NCBI GenBank assembly: GCA_021234155.1
Contig: JAJEKV010000005.1
Location: 4,530,952-4,594,951 of the forward strand
Reading direction: 5' to 3'
Origin: Isoetes taiwanensis
Lineage: Eukaryota; Streptophyta; Lycopodiopsida; Isoetales; Isoetaceae
DNA length: 64,000 nt
Part shown: one piece after another, positions 1-10,770 of the stretch
Numbering within the stretch: the first letter of the stretch is position 1
How the letters are laid out: every line of letters starts with the position of its first letter
The notes under the pieces: model-generated
Seen by the model: the letters and a program-made list of their open reading frames with translations, nothing else
The model's database searches: none
What the model was told of the DNA's origin: nothing
Program-made: the position numbers and the translations under genes

Positions 1-1
1 T

Positions 2-277
2 GCCCGTTACAGGACTTGTTCACACAGATTAGAAGTGGAAACTGGCAGATGGTCGAAGACCCCAATGGAGGAGCGGTTTTGTAAATTGTGTGACACAGGC
101 AGTATTGAGGATGAGAACCATGTGTTTATTCACTGTCCGGCATACAGCGATATACGGGCTAGAGTTGATTTCCAGTTTTCTGATTTTCAAACATTATTGT
201 TGTTGCCATCATATAGTTTAGGACTTTATATCAAAGCGGTGGATGCACACCGTAGTTTCTTGCTTAAGAACAGTTAA
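2..277 (+). pseudogene. LINE reverse-transcriptase C-terminal end (partial)
   Basis: The frame is open from base 2 and stops at 275-277, so this is the C-terminal end of a longer protein that begins outside the window. It has a Cys/His cluster (FCKLCDTG, then H and C in HVFIHCPAY) of the kind found after the RT domain of plant LINEs (zf-RVT-like). The LINE at 22098-23186 has the matching block (ICRLCDTGKIEDE, CPVYTDIRS), so both belong to one family. It is followed by a short 3' untranslated part and an A-rich tandem tail. The family assignment rests on the shared block and the tail; the clade is not resolved. Confidence 0.7.
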
Positions 278-353
278 GATCTTGTAAATGAGCGCTCCAT
301 GGCCTTTTAGGGCCCCAAAGAGCTTGATCAAATAAATAAATAAATAAATAAAT
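278..353 (+). mobile_element. LINE 3' UTR and (AAAT)n tail
   Basis: About 50 bp of non-coding sequence follows the LINE stop codon and runs into a tandem AAAT tail at about 333-353. Such tails mark the 3' end of a target-primed LINE insertion. Directly after the tail a gypsy protease begins mid-protein, so the LINE either inserted into element A or the two were joined by deletion. The 5' side lies outside the window, so a target-site duplication cannot be checked. Confidence 0.65.
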
Positions 354-363
354 TAACCTTAAG

Positions 364-849
364 ATGCAGTTGCCAGGTGCACCAGTTGCCTTGGGTGCCG
401 AGATAATGGATATTGGCAAATATGATCTGATTGTTGGTATGGAATTCTTGGCATCTGCAAAAGCCAATATAGACTGCGAGAAACGGGAAGTTACCTTCAA
501 CGCCGCTAACGGAGCCCGCGTGACTATAAAAGGTGACTCCTTAAACCCCATTATGCGGTCTATCACCATCAGGCAGTTAGATAAGGTTATACGTAAAGAT
601 AAGTTGCTTTGCATTATTAGACTTGCCTCCATTGAATCAGATGCCAAGCAGAAGCAAGTAGTTGATACCTTGCCAGAAGGGATTGCCAATCTTCTCCGAG
701 AATTTAGCGATCTTTTTCCAGATGAGATCCAGAAACTTCCTCCTTTTAGAGGAGTAGAATGTGAGATAGCTTTGGAACCAGGTACTAAGCCTACCAGTAA
801 GGCCCCGTACCGTATGAGTCCCCCTGAGTTGGCAGAGCTTAAGAAGTAA
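364..849 (+). pseudogene. gypsy A protease end and start of RT
   Basis: The frame opens in the C-terminal part of an aspartic protease (GKYDLIVGMEFLAS) and runs into the RT lead-in (LFPDEIQKLPPFRGVECEI, then PYRMSPPELAELKK). It ends at an in-frame TAA at 847-849. The same frame continues directly after the stop ([13 protein letters not shown]), so this is a nonsense mutation and not a natural end. The catalytic Asp region of the protease is not present. Confidence 0.8.
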
Positions 850-1641
850 CTTCAGGAGTTATTAAACCTAGGTTTCATTCGGCCTAGTGTTTCGCCTTTT
901 GGCGCTCCTATCCTTTTCGTTAAGAAAAAGGATGGCTCCTTGAGGATGTGTATTGATTATAGGCAGCTCAATAAACATACCATCAAGAATCACTATGCTT
1001 TGCCGAGGGCAGATGATCTAATGGACCAGTTGCAAGGGGCCAAGCATTTTTCAAAGATTGATTTACGCTCTGGATATCATCAGATCAGAATTAAGGAGGA
1101 GGACATCCATAAATCTGCCTTTCGCACTAGGTATGGCCATTATGAATTTACTGTTATGCCTTTTGGATTAACTAATGCCCCCGCAACCTTCATGCGATTG
1201 ATGAATGATGTCTTCCGACAATACTTGGATGATTTTGTTGTTATTTTCTTTGACGACATTCTCATCTATAGTAAAACCTTGGAGGAGCATGAGCAACATC
1301 TTCGATTGGCCCTACAAAAGTTAAGACGTCACCAACTCTTTGCCAAGTTCTCTAAGTGCAAGTTTGCCACTCCGAAGGTGGATTATTTGGGACATGTCAT
1401 TTCAACAGGAGGGAATTGCTACAGTCATCCCAAAAAGATAGAGGCAGTAAGGGAATGGCCTATTCCAGGTAATGTTTCCGAGGTCCGAAGTTTCTTGGGA
1501 TTAGCAGGATATTATCGGAAATTTGTTAAGGATTTTGCAAAGATTGCAGCACCTCTTACTAATCTCACAAAGCATGAGAAGGTGAAGGATTGGATTGAGC
1601 ATTGGAAAGCAAAGGTCCGTGGAAGTTTCCAAAGAGCTTAA
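850..1641 (+). pseudogene. gypsy A reverse transcriptase
   Basis: RT fingers and palm are recognisable: [19 protein letters not shown] at about 918-972, [35 protein letters not shown], and the catalytic box as FFDDILIYS at about 1249-1272. The thumb and connection follow ([35 protein letters not shown]). The frame is lost near 1620, where the sequence moves to another frame before RNase H. Together with 364-849 and the segments to 3594 this was once a single pol polyprotein. Confidence 0.85.
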
Positions 1642-2136
1642 AGATGCTTTTAACGCCAAGACCAGTCCTCACATTGCCCGATCCTCGAAAAGGATAAATT
1701 AGTGGCAACGGATGCCAGTAAGATTGCCACTGGTGGAGTCCTAATGCAGGAGGGGAGGGTCATTGCCTATGATTCAAAGAAAATGAACGAAACTGAGCAG
1801 CGATACCCTACCCATGATCATGAATTGTTAGCCGTTGTCCGTGCTCTGCGGATATGGAGACACTACCTTCTTGGTAGAAGATTCCAGCTGGATACAGATC
1901 ATCAGAGTCTCCGTTATCTAACAACCCAGCCTAATCTCAATCTCCATCAGAGAAGATGGATGGAGTTTCTCGAGGAATATGATTTTGAGATTATGTATAA
2001 GCCTCGGAAACACAATGTGGTTGCGGATGCATTGTCACGCCATCCCTGGGTAACCCGAACCCATTGTAATGCAATTTCTACACTCACCAGTGAGTTTGGG
2101 AAAACAGATAGAACAGACCTTGGCCACAGATCCTGA
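1642..2136 (+). pseudogene. gypsy A RNase H
   Basis: The Ty3-type RNase H lies at about 1702-2050. It has the first acidic residue in ATDASKIATGGVLMQ and the central Glu region EQRYPTHDHELLAVVRALR. DTDHQSLRYL follows, then the end [17 protein letters not shown]. The line in this frame ends at 2136, while the integrase begins in another frame at about 2069, so one frameshift separates them. Confidence 0.8.
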
Positions 2137-3594
2137 ATTCCGTGATGTTTGGGTTAGTTTGGCTAAGGAAGCACGCACAGATAAAGAACGCGAAGCTTTC
2201 CGTTCGTATAAGAAAGAAGGCAACTTGTTATATTACAAAGATAAGTTGTGTGTACCTGAGACTTCAGGAGTACGTAAGCTAATTCTCCATGACACGCACA
2301 ACAGCCCTATAGCTGGACATGCAGGTTTTATGAAGACCTACTTTAAGATCCGCTCCAGGTATTTCTGGCCTTCGATGAAGAAGGACATTGCCAGGTACAT
2401 TAAACAGTGTCAAGTCTGTCAACAGACCAAGGCTGAGCAACTAAGGATTCCAGGAGAGTTACAACCGTTAGATGTGCCCAATGCTAAGTGGGAAGTGATA
2501 ACCATGGATTTCATTGTGGGCCTCCCACGTACTCTTCGTGGATATGATGCATTAATGGTAGTGGTCGACAAATTGTCGAAAATGGCTCATTTCTTGCCAT
2601 GTCGTACCACGGATACAGCCTTCGATACTGCTCTGCTATTTGCAAAGGAGATCTTCAGATTGCACGGAATGCCACGAGTTATTGTCTCCGACAGGGATCC
2701 CAAATTTGTAAGTGCATTCTGGAAAGATTTCTTTCCACTATCCAGACCAAGCTTGCTATGAGTACGGCATATCATCCTCAGACGGATGGTCAGACTGAAC
2801 GTACCAATCGTATTATAGAGGACATGCTACGCAGTTATGTGTGGAGTAAGCAATCACAATGGGCTTACTATATTTATCTAGTTGAGTTTGCCTATAATAG
2901 TATGAAACATGAGTCTTCTAGAATGTCTCCCTTCATGATAAATTATGGTTATCAATGCCTTACTCCTGACACATGGCATAATCCCGTTTCTAAGGTGGAG
3001 GTTTCTCAGCAACTCCTCTTGGAAATGCAAGCTTTGGTTGAAGAAGTTCGTGGTTACCTATTGGCTGCACGCAGTCGTCAGAAGAGTGTAGCGGATAAGC
3101 ACAGAACCCCACGAGTTTTCCAGGTGGGTGAATCGGTCTGGCTTAAGATTAAGGTAAAACAAGCCAAGCTTAAAATTGGTAACTGCAAGAAGTTGGCACC
3201 CAGATGGGCTGGGCCGTTCAAGATCACTGAACGTGTTGGGGAACAAGCATATCGCCTGGAATTGCCACCCCGCTTGAAGATCCACAAGGTCTTTCATGTG
3301 AGTCTTCTAAAGCAGCACACCCCAGATCCAGAGGAGATCTTGGATACACCCACCCTACTGGAAATGACAGAAGAGCATTTAGATATAGTGCCTGAAGCTC
3401 TTCTTGATCGAGCGTATAAACAGACCAGAAGGACCCAAATGCTGCAATACTTGGTCCAGTGGAAACACTTGCCAGTTGAGGATGCTACGTGGGTGATGGA
3501 AATAGACCTCGAAAAGCACTATCCGGACTTCATGCGCGAATCTCAAGGCCGCACCATCAACGATGCTATCAACCCCGCTCCCAGCGGCCAGTAA
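2069..3594 (+). pseudogene. gypsy A integrase and chromodomain
   Basis: The integrase has an HHCC zinc-binding part (HDTHNSPIAGHAGF ... CQVCQQTK at about 2290-2430). The core follows with Asp in ITMDFIVGLPR, Asp in VSDRDPKFVSAFW and Glu in QTDGQTERTNR (about 2770-2810). One frame change near 2740-2760 splits the core. The end (about 3330-3560) is a chromodomain with the aromatic/acidic pattern LQYLVQWKHLPVEDATWVME. Chromodomains of this class are known to direct integration toward modified histones. The stop codon is at 3592-3594. Confidence 0.85.
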
Positions 3595-3927
3595 GCAGTT
3601 CGTGACCTGCCCATGCATAGAAGGTTCCTGATGGCCCGACTTTTCCAGATCCGTTTTGTCTACGTGTGTTAATTTTCGTTGTTATGATGTTTTGAAATGG
3701 GACTTCAGTCCTTAAACTTTTTTTGATGATAAGTCTGTAAAATGCACCCTGGTGCTTGTGCTTTGTTATATTTTGAACTTCAATGTATTACTGTCTACAG
3801 TAATGAGTTATCTTTTCTTTTTTTTTTTCTTTTTTTTTTAAGTACTTCTATTTCAGTTCTTCGATTAACTACCTTTGGTTAACTAACCCCAATGCTGAGG
3901 ACAGCATTATTTCTAAGGGGGGGAGAA

Positions 3928-5516
3928 TATGACGTTCCATGTATTTATACGGGATACGTATAAATAATATACGGACACGTCACCAGTAAAGGTACGCCAC
4001 CATGGGGTATTTTGACATTGACCTAAAAGGGATTAATTTAGCTATGCTAAATTAAACCATTAAAGGATAATTACCCAATTAATTGAATAATACTAATTGG
4101 CTATTTAGGGGAGCGCCACCTGGCCTAACTCGATTGGCCAGCATGGGAAGTTCCAATTTGGGTCATCAACTTGACCCCTAGCCCTGATTGACTCCCAAAA
4201 ATCGACCAAAAGGAGCAGCAGCTGAGCGCCCACCTTGCCAAGCACCTTTACCTGTGTGTCCAGAGCTGAGCACCAAGTCCAGGGAAGATGGAAGCACCAA
4301 ATGACAATGGATCCAGCAGGAACTCAGGTGGGTGGTTAGTGTAGCTTGATATTCTAGAGTAGCGCCCCTGTTGGGCACTTGTAGTGTTTATTTCTTCTGT
4401 TCTCTCTGTGTTTTACTTGTAGGAACTAACCCTTGATTGCAAAGGTGAGTTCTCTTTATCTTTGATTCTGGTTTTGCTCTTAAAGGATGGATTGATAGTT
4501 CTTTGCATAATATTATTCTGGAAATGGGGGAAATAAGGGGGGTAGAGACCTCTGAGCCATGTTAGTAGTATACTCCTAGGTTAATCCCTGTAATTCCCAT
4601 TAGATGCGGCCTGTGCACAAGAGACCACCGAGTCGTGGATGCTATGGAATTGCTTAGCACCAGATAAGGGACGCAGTGGTGAAGTGGGGGTGGGGTCTTG
4701 CACGAACATAAAAGGCTCCTGAGACTCCTACAGTGGGCTAGGCCTGATAGCCGGTCACGTAGAGGGCCGGGTATGGGTCTGACACTCCCTGGGTGCAGAG
4801 GTGTGACCCGTATGGGGCACCCTGTGCTTTGAGTAGATTTAGGGTGAGTAAGTTGGGTACGGATGCGAGGGTCGCTGATGCGGCACGTATTCTCTAGCTC
4901 ACCCATGGAACCATCGCGGATCCCGAAGGGGACGCTTCCCCCTGCCTCATCGGGGCGGGGCTTCATGAACCCCGGAGTAGGCTCGGCGGGTGATACCTTG
5001 AGTCTCAAGTGTCCGAAAAGGCTATAGTGACGCCATAGCATGATTGGACTCATCCGCAAAGTGTGCAATGTGAGGGGCGGATGGAGTGGACAACCCCCAG
5101 CCGATGTTCTATACCAGCCAACGCCATGTCCGATTCGGCCTGGCGATCTCTTGAGACCTAGCCGCCACCGATCCTCACTGGAGTCTGAGCCGGGGTAGAA
5201 CCATGGGTTTGGGTGTTTTCCCTAGTATTAAATGCATATTCTTTGTTGTTGTCACTTGGATGGATGTGCCACCCCTCGTGGTGGTAAATTATGATATGAT
5301 TATGTTGTGTGCCACCTTGTATTCACGCTTCCGCGACATAGGAACCCAATTGAAGGCGTGGGCCGAATGACCCCTCTGTGTCCTTCACTTGAGCATCTTT
5401 TTATAGATGGCCCGAGTTAGACGGAGGGCCCTACTCATGGTGAGTTGGTTGCCATGGGAGGGGAAAGTCCCCGTATGTATACGTCCGAGGGTCGTATATG
5501 TTCAGGGAGCGTCACA
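3928..5516 (+). repeat. 3' LTR of gypsy element A
   Basis: The LTR begins just after the polypurine tract with TATGACGTTCC and ends CGTCACA, giving about 1589 bp. Other copies in the window start TGTGACGTTCC, so TAT here is a point change. The inner sequence matches, in reverse complement, the LTRs at 24122-25628 and 53596-55150 and the fragments at 7407, 12518 and 46673. The several open frames inside it (for example 4562-5068 on the minus strand) are chance frames in LTR sequence. The duplication expected after the right end (GCCAC) cannot be paired. Confidence 0.8.
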
Positions 5517-7406
5517 GCCACAATAGCGGCATGACGTCGTGACAGAAGAACCCAATGACTAATATTTCTAGGATGTATGACAATGTTGAATCATAACTTC
5601 CAAAGTGTGGGTTAAGAGACAAAAGGAAAAAAAATCTAATGCATAGCTGTAACCTTAGAACATAGACTGGTTATATCATACAACCTATAATAGTGGCTTA
5701 GAAACTAACAAGAGGGTTAAAGAAAATCTGAAGGAGTAAATGGGTTGGTGACCCTACGGAATAAGGTTCACAACCAAAGGGTGAGTTGTATATGGTGTAT
5801 CACATGTATAATGTTGGAATTAAGACGCAAGACGCCTCAAGAGTCAGGATAACAAAAATTGACCATGGACATAGAAAATATATTAAAGAAGAAAAGGAAT
5901 GAAGAACCCCTGTTTATGATATTTAGTGACCTGGATGGAAGGGTATTATCTTCACAACTTTTAGATGACTGGCATGACTTGAGGGATGGTCTCCACTAGC
6001 AGACAAGGATAGATTTTCGGCTTGAAAGCCAGCAAGAGCTGGAAATCTCTTTAAAGGTTTGGTGCGTGTCTTAGGGAAGAAGACTTTCAATTCCTAGGAC
6101 AACATCGTGGATTGAATTCACCAACAACCTTTTTAATAGAAGAGGCCCCTCGCTAGAGGTCATTAAGCAGTATTATCCTTTGGGATATTCATATAATCCC
6201 TTGGAATATGTAAATTCATTTATGGAACTTAACGACGTTGAGGCACTAAAGTGGTTGGAAACACTTTGCCCCAACCATATCTAGAAGGAGGTGACTAGTC
6301 AACAATGGTTGGATGCCATTGGACCATTACGGTAGAACAACTCCAAAAGATGGTAGACCACCGTCAATTTGACAGGCAAGTGGTGCAGACAAATAATCAT
6401 TGCCATATAGGTGGTGAAGTTTGGCACAAATAGTACTAAAGTTTATGCTCTAGATAAATTAGGGCAAAGTGTTAGACATTGTTGTGGAGGTTTCAACACA
6501 AGCAATCACTATGTGTTACAGAGTATGTATCACGTTCTGGGGGAGTGACCCATGAAAGGAGCACAATCCTTGAGAAGAAGTATTGAAGGGTGATAAGATT
6601 AGAGCCCATGGTCTAGAGGGGTAATGGTAGTCCCTAGCTGGCTACGCCAACAAAATTCTCTTTTCTAAAAAATTGAGACGAGTCGATGCTTACAGACTAT
6701 GGAAAATAGTTTTAGCTGTGGTCATCCCTTTAAAGTCTACTTACCCCAGTATATGGAGTCGACTAATGGTTCATATGAAATATACGAACTTGGTGTGGAT
6801 TACGTCATGGCAGGATGAAAGAGAATCGCTTCCCAAACACTTGCTGGGGAAAATATTTTAAGCTCTGGGTTAGGAATGTCAATAACTTAACATTATTAAT
6901 GTCGTCTAAAGAATATTAGTGGTGATAGTGGATTAGAATCCAGCTTAGAGGTTTCTATCTCACTCAGAGGAGTTCCCTTCCATCGCTCATCGTCAAAGCT
7001 CGTCGATATGGTTGCGGCAACCATTTCGCAGTGACAATAAGCACCTTTAGGTTATTTCTACTTGCCATGGTTGCACAGGTCCTGCAGATTTATTGCCACC
7101 ACAACATTGATAGGAAAACAATTGCTAGACTGGAGTCTTCGTTTTTTAAATAAAATAATGGAGTTATCTTTGGATAAGTAGAACGAGAACTATTATGTCC
7201 ATTAAAAGGGTGCTTATTGTGTCGATAGAGGGGGTTTGGCTTGGTGGTAAGAGGTCATGGGTTTAAGCCCCATAATAGACTTTTTAACGGAGTTTGCTAC
7301 TCTAGGGATAATAGAATAGTAAATGAGTATAAGGATATATAAAAGATCGTTGGTAAGCACATATGGCTAGAGTTCAAATCACTAAGCTGCGGCAGTGTGT
7401 AATTTT
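5517..7406. other. non-coding or decayed element sequence
   Basis: No intact gene is seen. Around 5860-6560 on the + strand there are coding-like stretches broken by stops (WIEFTNNLFNRR, VIKQYYPLGYSYNPLEYV, ALKWLETLCPN). They may be a decayed gag-like or host reading frame, which I could not assign to a family. At 7228-7275 there is a short stretch resembling Pol III A and B boxes, but the spacing is wrong for a tRNA. Confidence 0.3.
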
Positions 7407-7747
7407 ATGGCTAGGGTAGTCCATTCCATCCGCCCCTCCTGTGCCAGATAGGCTGAATCATGCTATAGCGTGGTTGTAGCCTTACGGAGACGCAATCTCA
7501 TGGAGTCACCCTATGAGACTATTCCAGGTTACATCTCCCCGGTCCGATGAGGCAGGGAAAGGAGGAATCCCTTCCCAGATCATGTGCTTCCATGGGTGGC
7601 TAGAGGATCGTGGCCCCACTGGCCACCATACATCCGTACCCGACTTGAACCCCCCAAAATCCATAGGCCACCCCAGTGCGCATATCGAGCCCAGGACATC
7701 CCTTTAGGTACGTATCCTGCGATCTAGGAGGTATTAGACCCATACCC
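7407..7747 (-). repeat. gypsy LTR fragment
   Basis: This stretch is nearly identical to 46726-47075 and matches an inner part of the family LTR in reverse orientation. It is cut on the right at 7747, where a 0.5-kb direct repeat begins, and on the left it enters unrelated sequence. Both copies hold the same chance + strand frame of 64 codons, which is not a gene. Confidence 0.75.
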
Positions 7748-8254
7748 GGTCCCTAGGGCAATGTCGACGTTCTGAGTCCATTGGCAGAGACAGATCACGC
7801 CCCGAGAGAGGGAAGTTGCCCGTCCGTCGTCGCCCGGGCCTTCTAAGAGGACTTTTGGGGCAAGCCGCCCGGGTGGTTTTAGGGTCCGTGCTCAAGGCCA
7901 ACACCCCCCCTACGCCAAGACACGCGCAAGGTCCTAGTCGAATCGACAAGGATAGAGCCTCCTCAAACGTAAACCCTATGAGTTGCCGTGTTCTAGCGGG
8001 GGTTTTGCGTTTTGGGTGCCGAAGTTCTGGTCTTTTGCACTTGGGACATGGCCGATCACATGCAGCTTGAGAACGCCAAGCAAGGGGAACTAACTAATAG
8101 AGTTTGGACCTGTACTCCCCCCGCTGTGGCGCTTAGAAGTCAAGGGCCGCTTTTGCAATAGCAAGACATTCAGAAAATTAAGTAATTAATGCATAGTAAT
8201 GGACTTAAATTCTGATTTTTGTCAGCTAGCTTCCTAAGTCATCGCCAACATACA
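7748..8254. repeat. left direct repeat of the 7.7-9.4 kb element
   Basis: About 507 bp. It is matched by 8872-9356 with many substitutions and small indels, so the duplication is old. Shared landmarks are GGCCTTCTAAGAGGACTTTT, CAAGGTCCTAGTCGAATC and GTCAGCTAGCTTCCTAAGTC. Confidence 0.75.
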
Positions 8255-8871
8255 GGCCAACTTTCAAAAATTTTGGATAAGGTTTAGATCAAATAGTTTG
8301 CATTAGAACGGTCCGGAAGCTCGTTGTTGGGCAGCGCGAGTCGGCACACTTGCCCAAGTCAAACAAGGCCAGGACCTTGCAAGGCCTCTTCATTAGAGGG
8401 GAGAGTCAAACCCCGTGAGACGAACCCCAAAGCTTCCCGAGGCAGCCTTTTCTGGCGGCCAAGCCCACGGGGCGACGCGCTAAAGACCACACTCCGGATC
8501 TCGCCTCGTGATCCGGCCGTTGAATCCTTTGTTCAAGGAACCTTGGTTCGAGAAGGTCCAAAAATTCAACATCCGTCCGGAGAACATATCAAACCGCATG
8601 GCGTCCCCGTGGGCGGCGGTCTGTAGAAACCAAAGTGTTTTGTCGTTCGGACATTGTGGAGGTTCGAAATGGCGATTCGACTTAAGCCACATCGTCGAAT
8701 GCCAAAATTACCCTAGGGACCAAGTTACACAATCCGGTTTTGCAAAAGAAAGAAACACTTACGCCCTACATTGCAAATTTCACCAGCCCACCTCCTAGGC
8801 CAATTGACTACGAGTGTCACATGAGATAGTTTGGCGCTTCTTCGAAGGGGTGGGCTTCGACCACAAAACTT

Positions 8872-9356
8872 GGTCCCTAGGGCCATTGGCGAGACGATCC
8901 ACGCCCCGGAGAGGGAAGTTGCCCGTCCCGTCGCCCGTGGCCTTCTAAGAGGACTTTTGGGGTAAGCCGCCTTCGGGTGGTTTTTAGGGTCCGTGCTCTG
9001 GCATCAACACCCCCCCTCTACGTCAAGACACGGCGCAAGGTCCTAGTCGAATCTGACAAGGATAGAGCTTCCAAAACGTAAACCCTATGAGTTGCCAGGT
9101 TCTAGCAGGGTTTGCGTTTTGGGTGCCGAGTTTTGGTCTTTTGCACTTGGGGCGTGGCATCACATGCGCTTGAGAACGCCAAGCAAGGGAACCGACGGAA
9201 TGGAGTTTGGACCTGTACTCCTCCCGTTGTGGCGCTTAGAAGTCAAGGGCCGCTTTGCAAAGTAGCAAGACATTCGTAAATTCGTAATTAATGCATAGTA
9301 CAGACTTAAATTCTGATTTTTTGTCAGCTAGCTTCCTAAGTCATCGCCAACATACA
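8872..9356. repeat. right direct repeat of the 7.7-9.4 kb element
   Basis: About 485 bp, colinear with 7748-8254. A 14-bp piece at its left edge (CTTGGTCCCTAGGG) also occurs inverted at about 8711-8724 in the interior. Confidence 0.75.
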
Positions 9357-9770
9357 AGCATGTTGAGATAAACTACATCTTCGCTTGTTTGTAGGGTATT
9401 AGTTCTCATAGCAGGGGACAAAATTAAAAAAAATATATATATATATATCGTCGTAACAAACGAACACGTAGCTACATATACTATTGGTGGAAACCTAACC
9501 TTTTTAAATCTAACAAAATAAAATTTTAAGATAAACTACATCTTTGCATATTGGTAAGGTATTAGTTATAATAGCAGGTAAGGTATTACTAGTTATTATC
9601 ATCGTATTATATACCTCATAGCTCAACGGATGTACCACAAAACATTGAACACTCTCATGGTGGTATATTTCATAACTTTAACGGGTATAACAAGTCAAAT
9701 AAACCCCTATCCAGTTAAATAAACCCATGTATCAAGTGTACATGCATTCTATACTATTCATTTTTTTTTT
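9357..9770. other. AT-rich intergenic sequence
   Basis: No gene is seen. It holds a short TA dinucleotide run near 9430-9450. A roughly 45-bp direct repeat (AGATAAACTACATCTTNGC and following bases) occurs near 9365 and again near 9530. Confidence 0.4.
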
Positions 9771-10009
9771 TTTTGGTCGTCGTCACAAACAAAAACGTCG
9801 TTACAAACGTCGTTCAACAACGTTTTGTGTCGTCGTTTAATGACGTCACGACGTCGTTAAACGACGACCTGTGATTTAAATCGAAACAGGCGGTAATCCC
9901 GCCGCTTATTTTGAGCAAGCAAAGCTTATGGAGGAGCGTTTTTTGAGGCGATTTTCGGCGCGGATCTACTTTGGGGTCTATTCTAAGTGTAAGACAAGCT
10001 TCATAAGGT

Positions 10010-10353
10010 ATGTTCACGGATCAACCAACTCGTTTTTTGAATCTAAACTTGTTTTTGGGTAGATTTCTTTTTGTATTTGTTGTTTGTTCTTCCTTCAACC
10101 TTCATTCTTCTTCTTCCATTCTTGCATCCTTCTTCCATACATATTCTTCCATTCCCTTTGTCATCTTCTTCTTCGATTCTTCCTCCTCTTATACTACTTC
10201 TTCCTCCTCTTCTTCAAATTCTTACTCTTAATCCTCCTCTTGCGCTTCATCTTCTTCGTATTCTTCCTCCCCATTTTCGGGTTCCTCCTCTTCTTCTTAG
10301 CCTTTTCTTCTTCGGAATTCTTCCATTCTTCTTCTAATTTTTTTCCCATCTAA
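10010..10353 (+). repeat. CT-rich low-complexity tract
   Basis: A long pyrimidine-rich TTC/TCC stretch. It opens three overlapping + frames rich in Ser, Leu or Phe, as expected from composition alone. There is no sign of selection for a protein. Confidence 0.7.
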
Positions 10354-10392
10354 GAAGACGTCGTTAAAAGACGAGACCTTCTTTCCAAAATT

Positions 10393-10770
10393 TTTCCTTA
10401 TTAGTTTTTTTATACTATTTCTTTCTAATCATTGAATTTTTGTTTTGCATGTACACTCCTAGCAAAATGTGTTGTTCTTGCAAAACAACTTGGCACCTCT
10501 TCCAGGTAAGGATTTAATTTTTTCAATACGCTAATAAAATACTAATGCTTTATTTAGGTTAAATTGTTATCCAAGAAGGGGACGTCATTGAAACCACCCC
10601 TCCCCCATTGCTTTTCCATATATTTTTTTTCCTTTAAGTTGTGTATTTATACTAATATTTTACTAACCATTGAATTTATTGTTTTGCATGTACACTCCTA
10701 ACAAAATGCGTTGTTTGTGCAAAACAACTTTGCCACCTTGTACGTATTCCAGGTAAGCATTTAATTTTCA
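10393..10770. repeat. two ~130-bp direct repeats
   Basis: Units at about 10393-10525 and 10631-10770 share TTGTTTTGCATGTACACTCC, the sequence around CAAAACAACTT and the end CCAGGTAAG. The duplication lies inside the CACTA-like region. Confidence 0.6.

Larger units (their letters stand above)
354..5516 (+). mobile_element. Ty3/gypsy chromovirus element A, 5'-truncated
   Basis: Order on the + strand: end of protease, reverse transcriptase, RNase H, integrase, chromodomain, then a polypurine tract (AAGGGGGGGAGAA, about 3915-3927) and a 3' LTR. This order and the chromodomain define a chromovirus. The gag, most of the protease and the 5' LTR are missing, because the LINE tail abuts inside the protease. 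At least one stop and several frame changes show that the copy is dead. The elements at 24122-31950 and 53596-60930 belong to the same or a closely related family. Confidence 0.85.
7748..9356. mobile_element. short element with ~0.5-kb direct repeats (TRIM/LARD-like)
   Basis: Two diverged direct repeats, 7748-8254 and 8872-9356, both begin GGTCCCTAGGG and end CGCCAACATACA. They enclose about 617 bp without a coding frame. The layout resembles a small non-autonomous LTR element, and it breaks into the gypsy LTR fragment on its left. Against this, the repeats do not begin TG or end CA, and I see no clear primer-binding site. A tandem-type duplication is therefore also possible. Confidence 0.5.

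Noticed and set aside
4562-5068. 168-codon minus-strand open frame
   Set aside because: It lies inside the gypsy A LTR and is not kept in the other LTR copies.
7228-7275. tRNA gene or SINE head (GGCTTGGTGGTAAG ... GGGTTTAAGCCCC)
   Set aside because: The box-like motifs are too close together and no cloverleaf can be folded. There is no downstream T-run or tail that would settle a SINE.
7513-7707. 64-codon + frame also present at 46841-47035
   Set aside because: Its conservation is explained by the two near-identical LTR fragments; no start context or domain.
10010-10353. Ser- and Leu-rich proteins
   Set aside because: Pure consequence of a CT-rich tract open in three frames.
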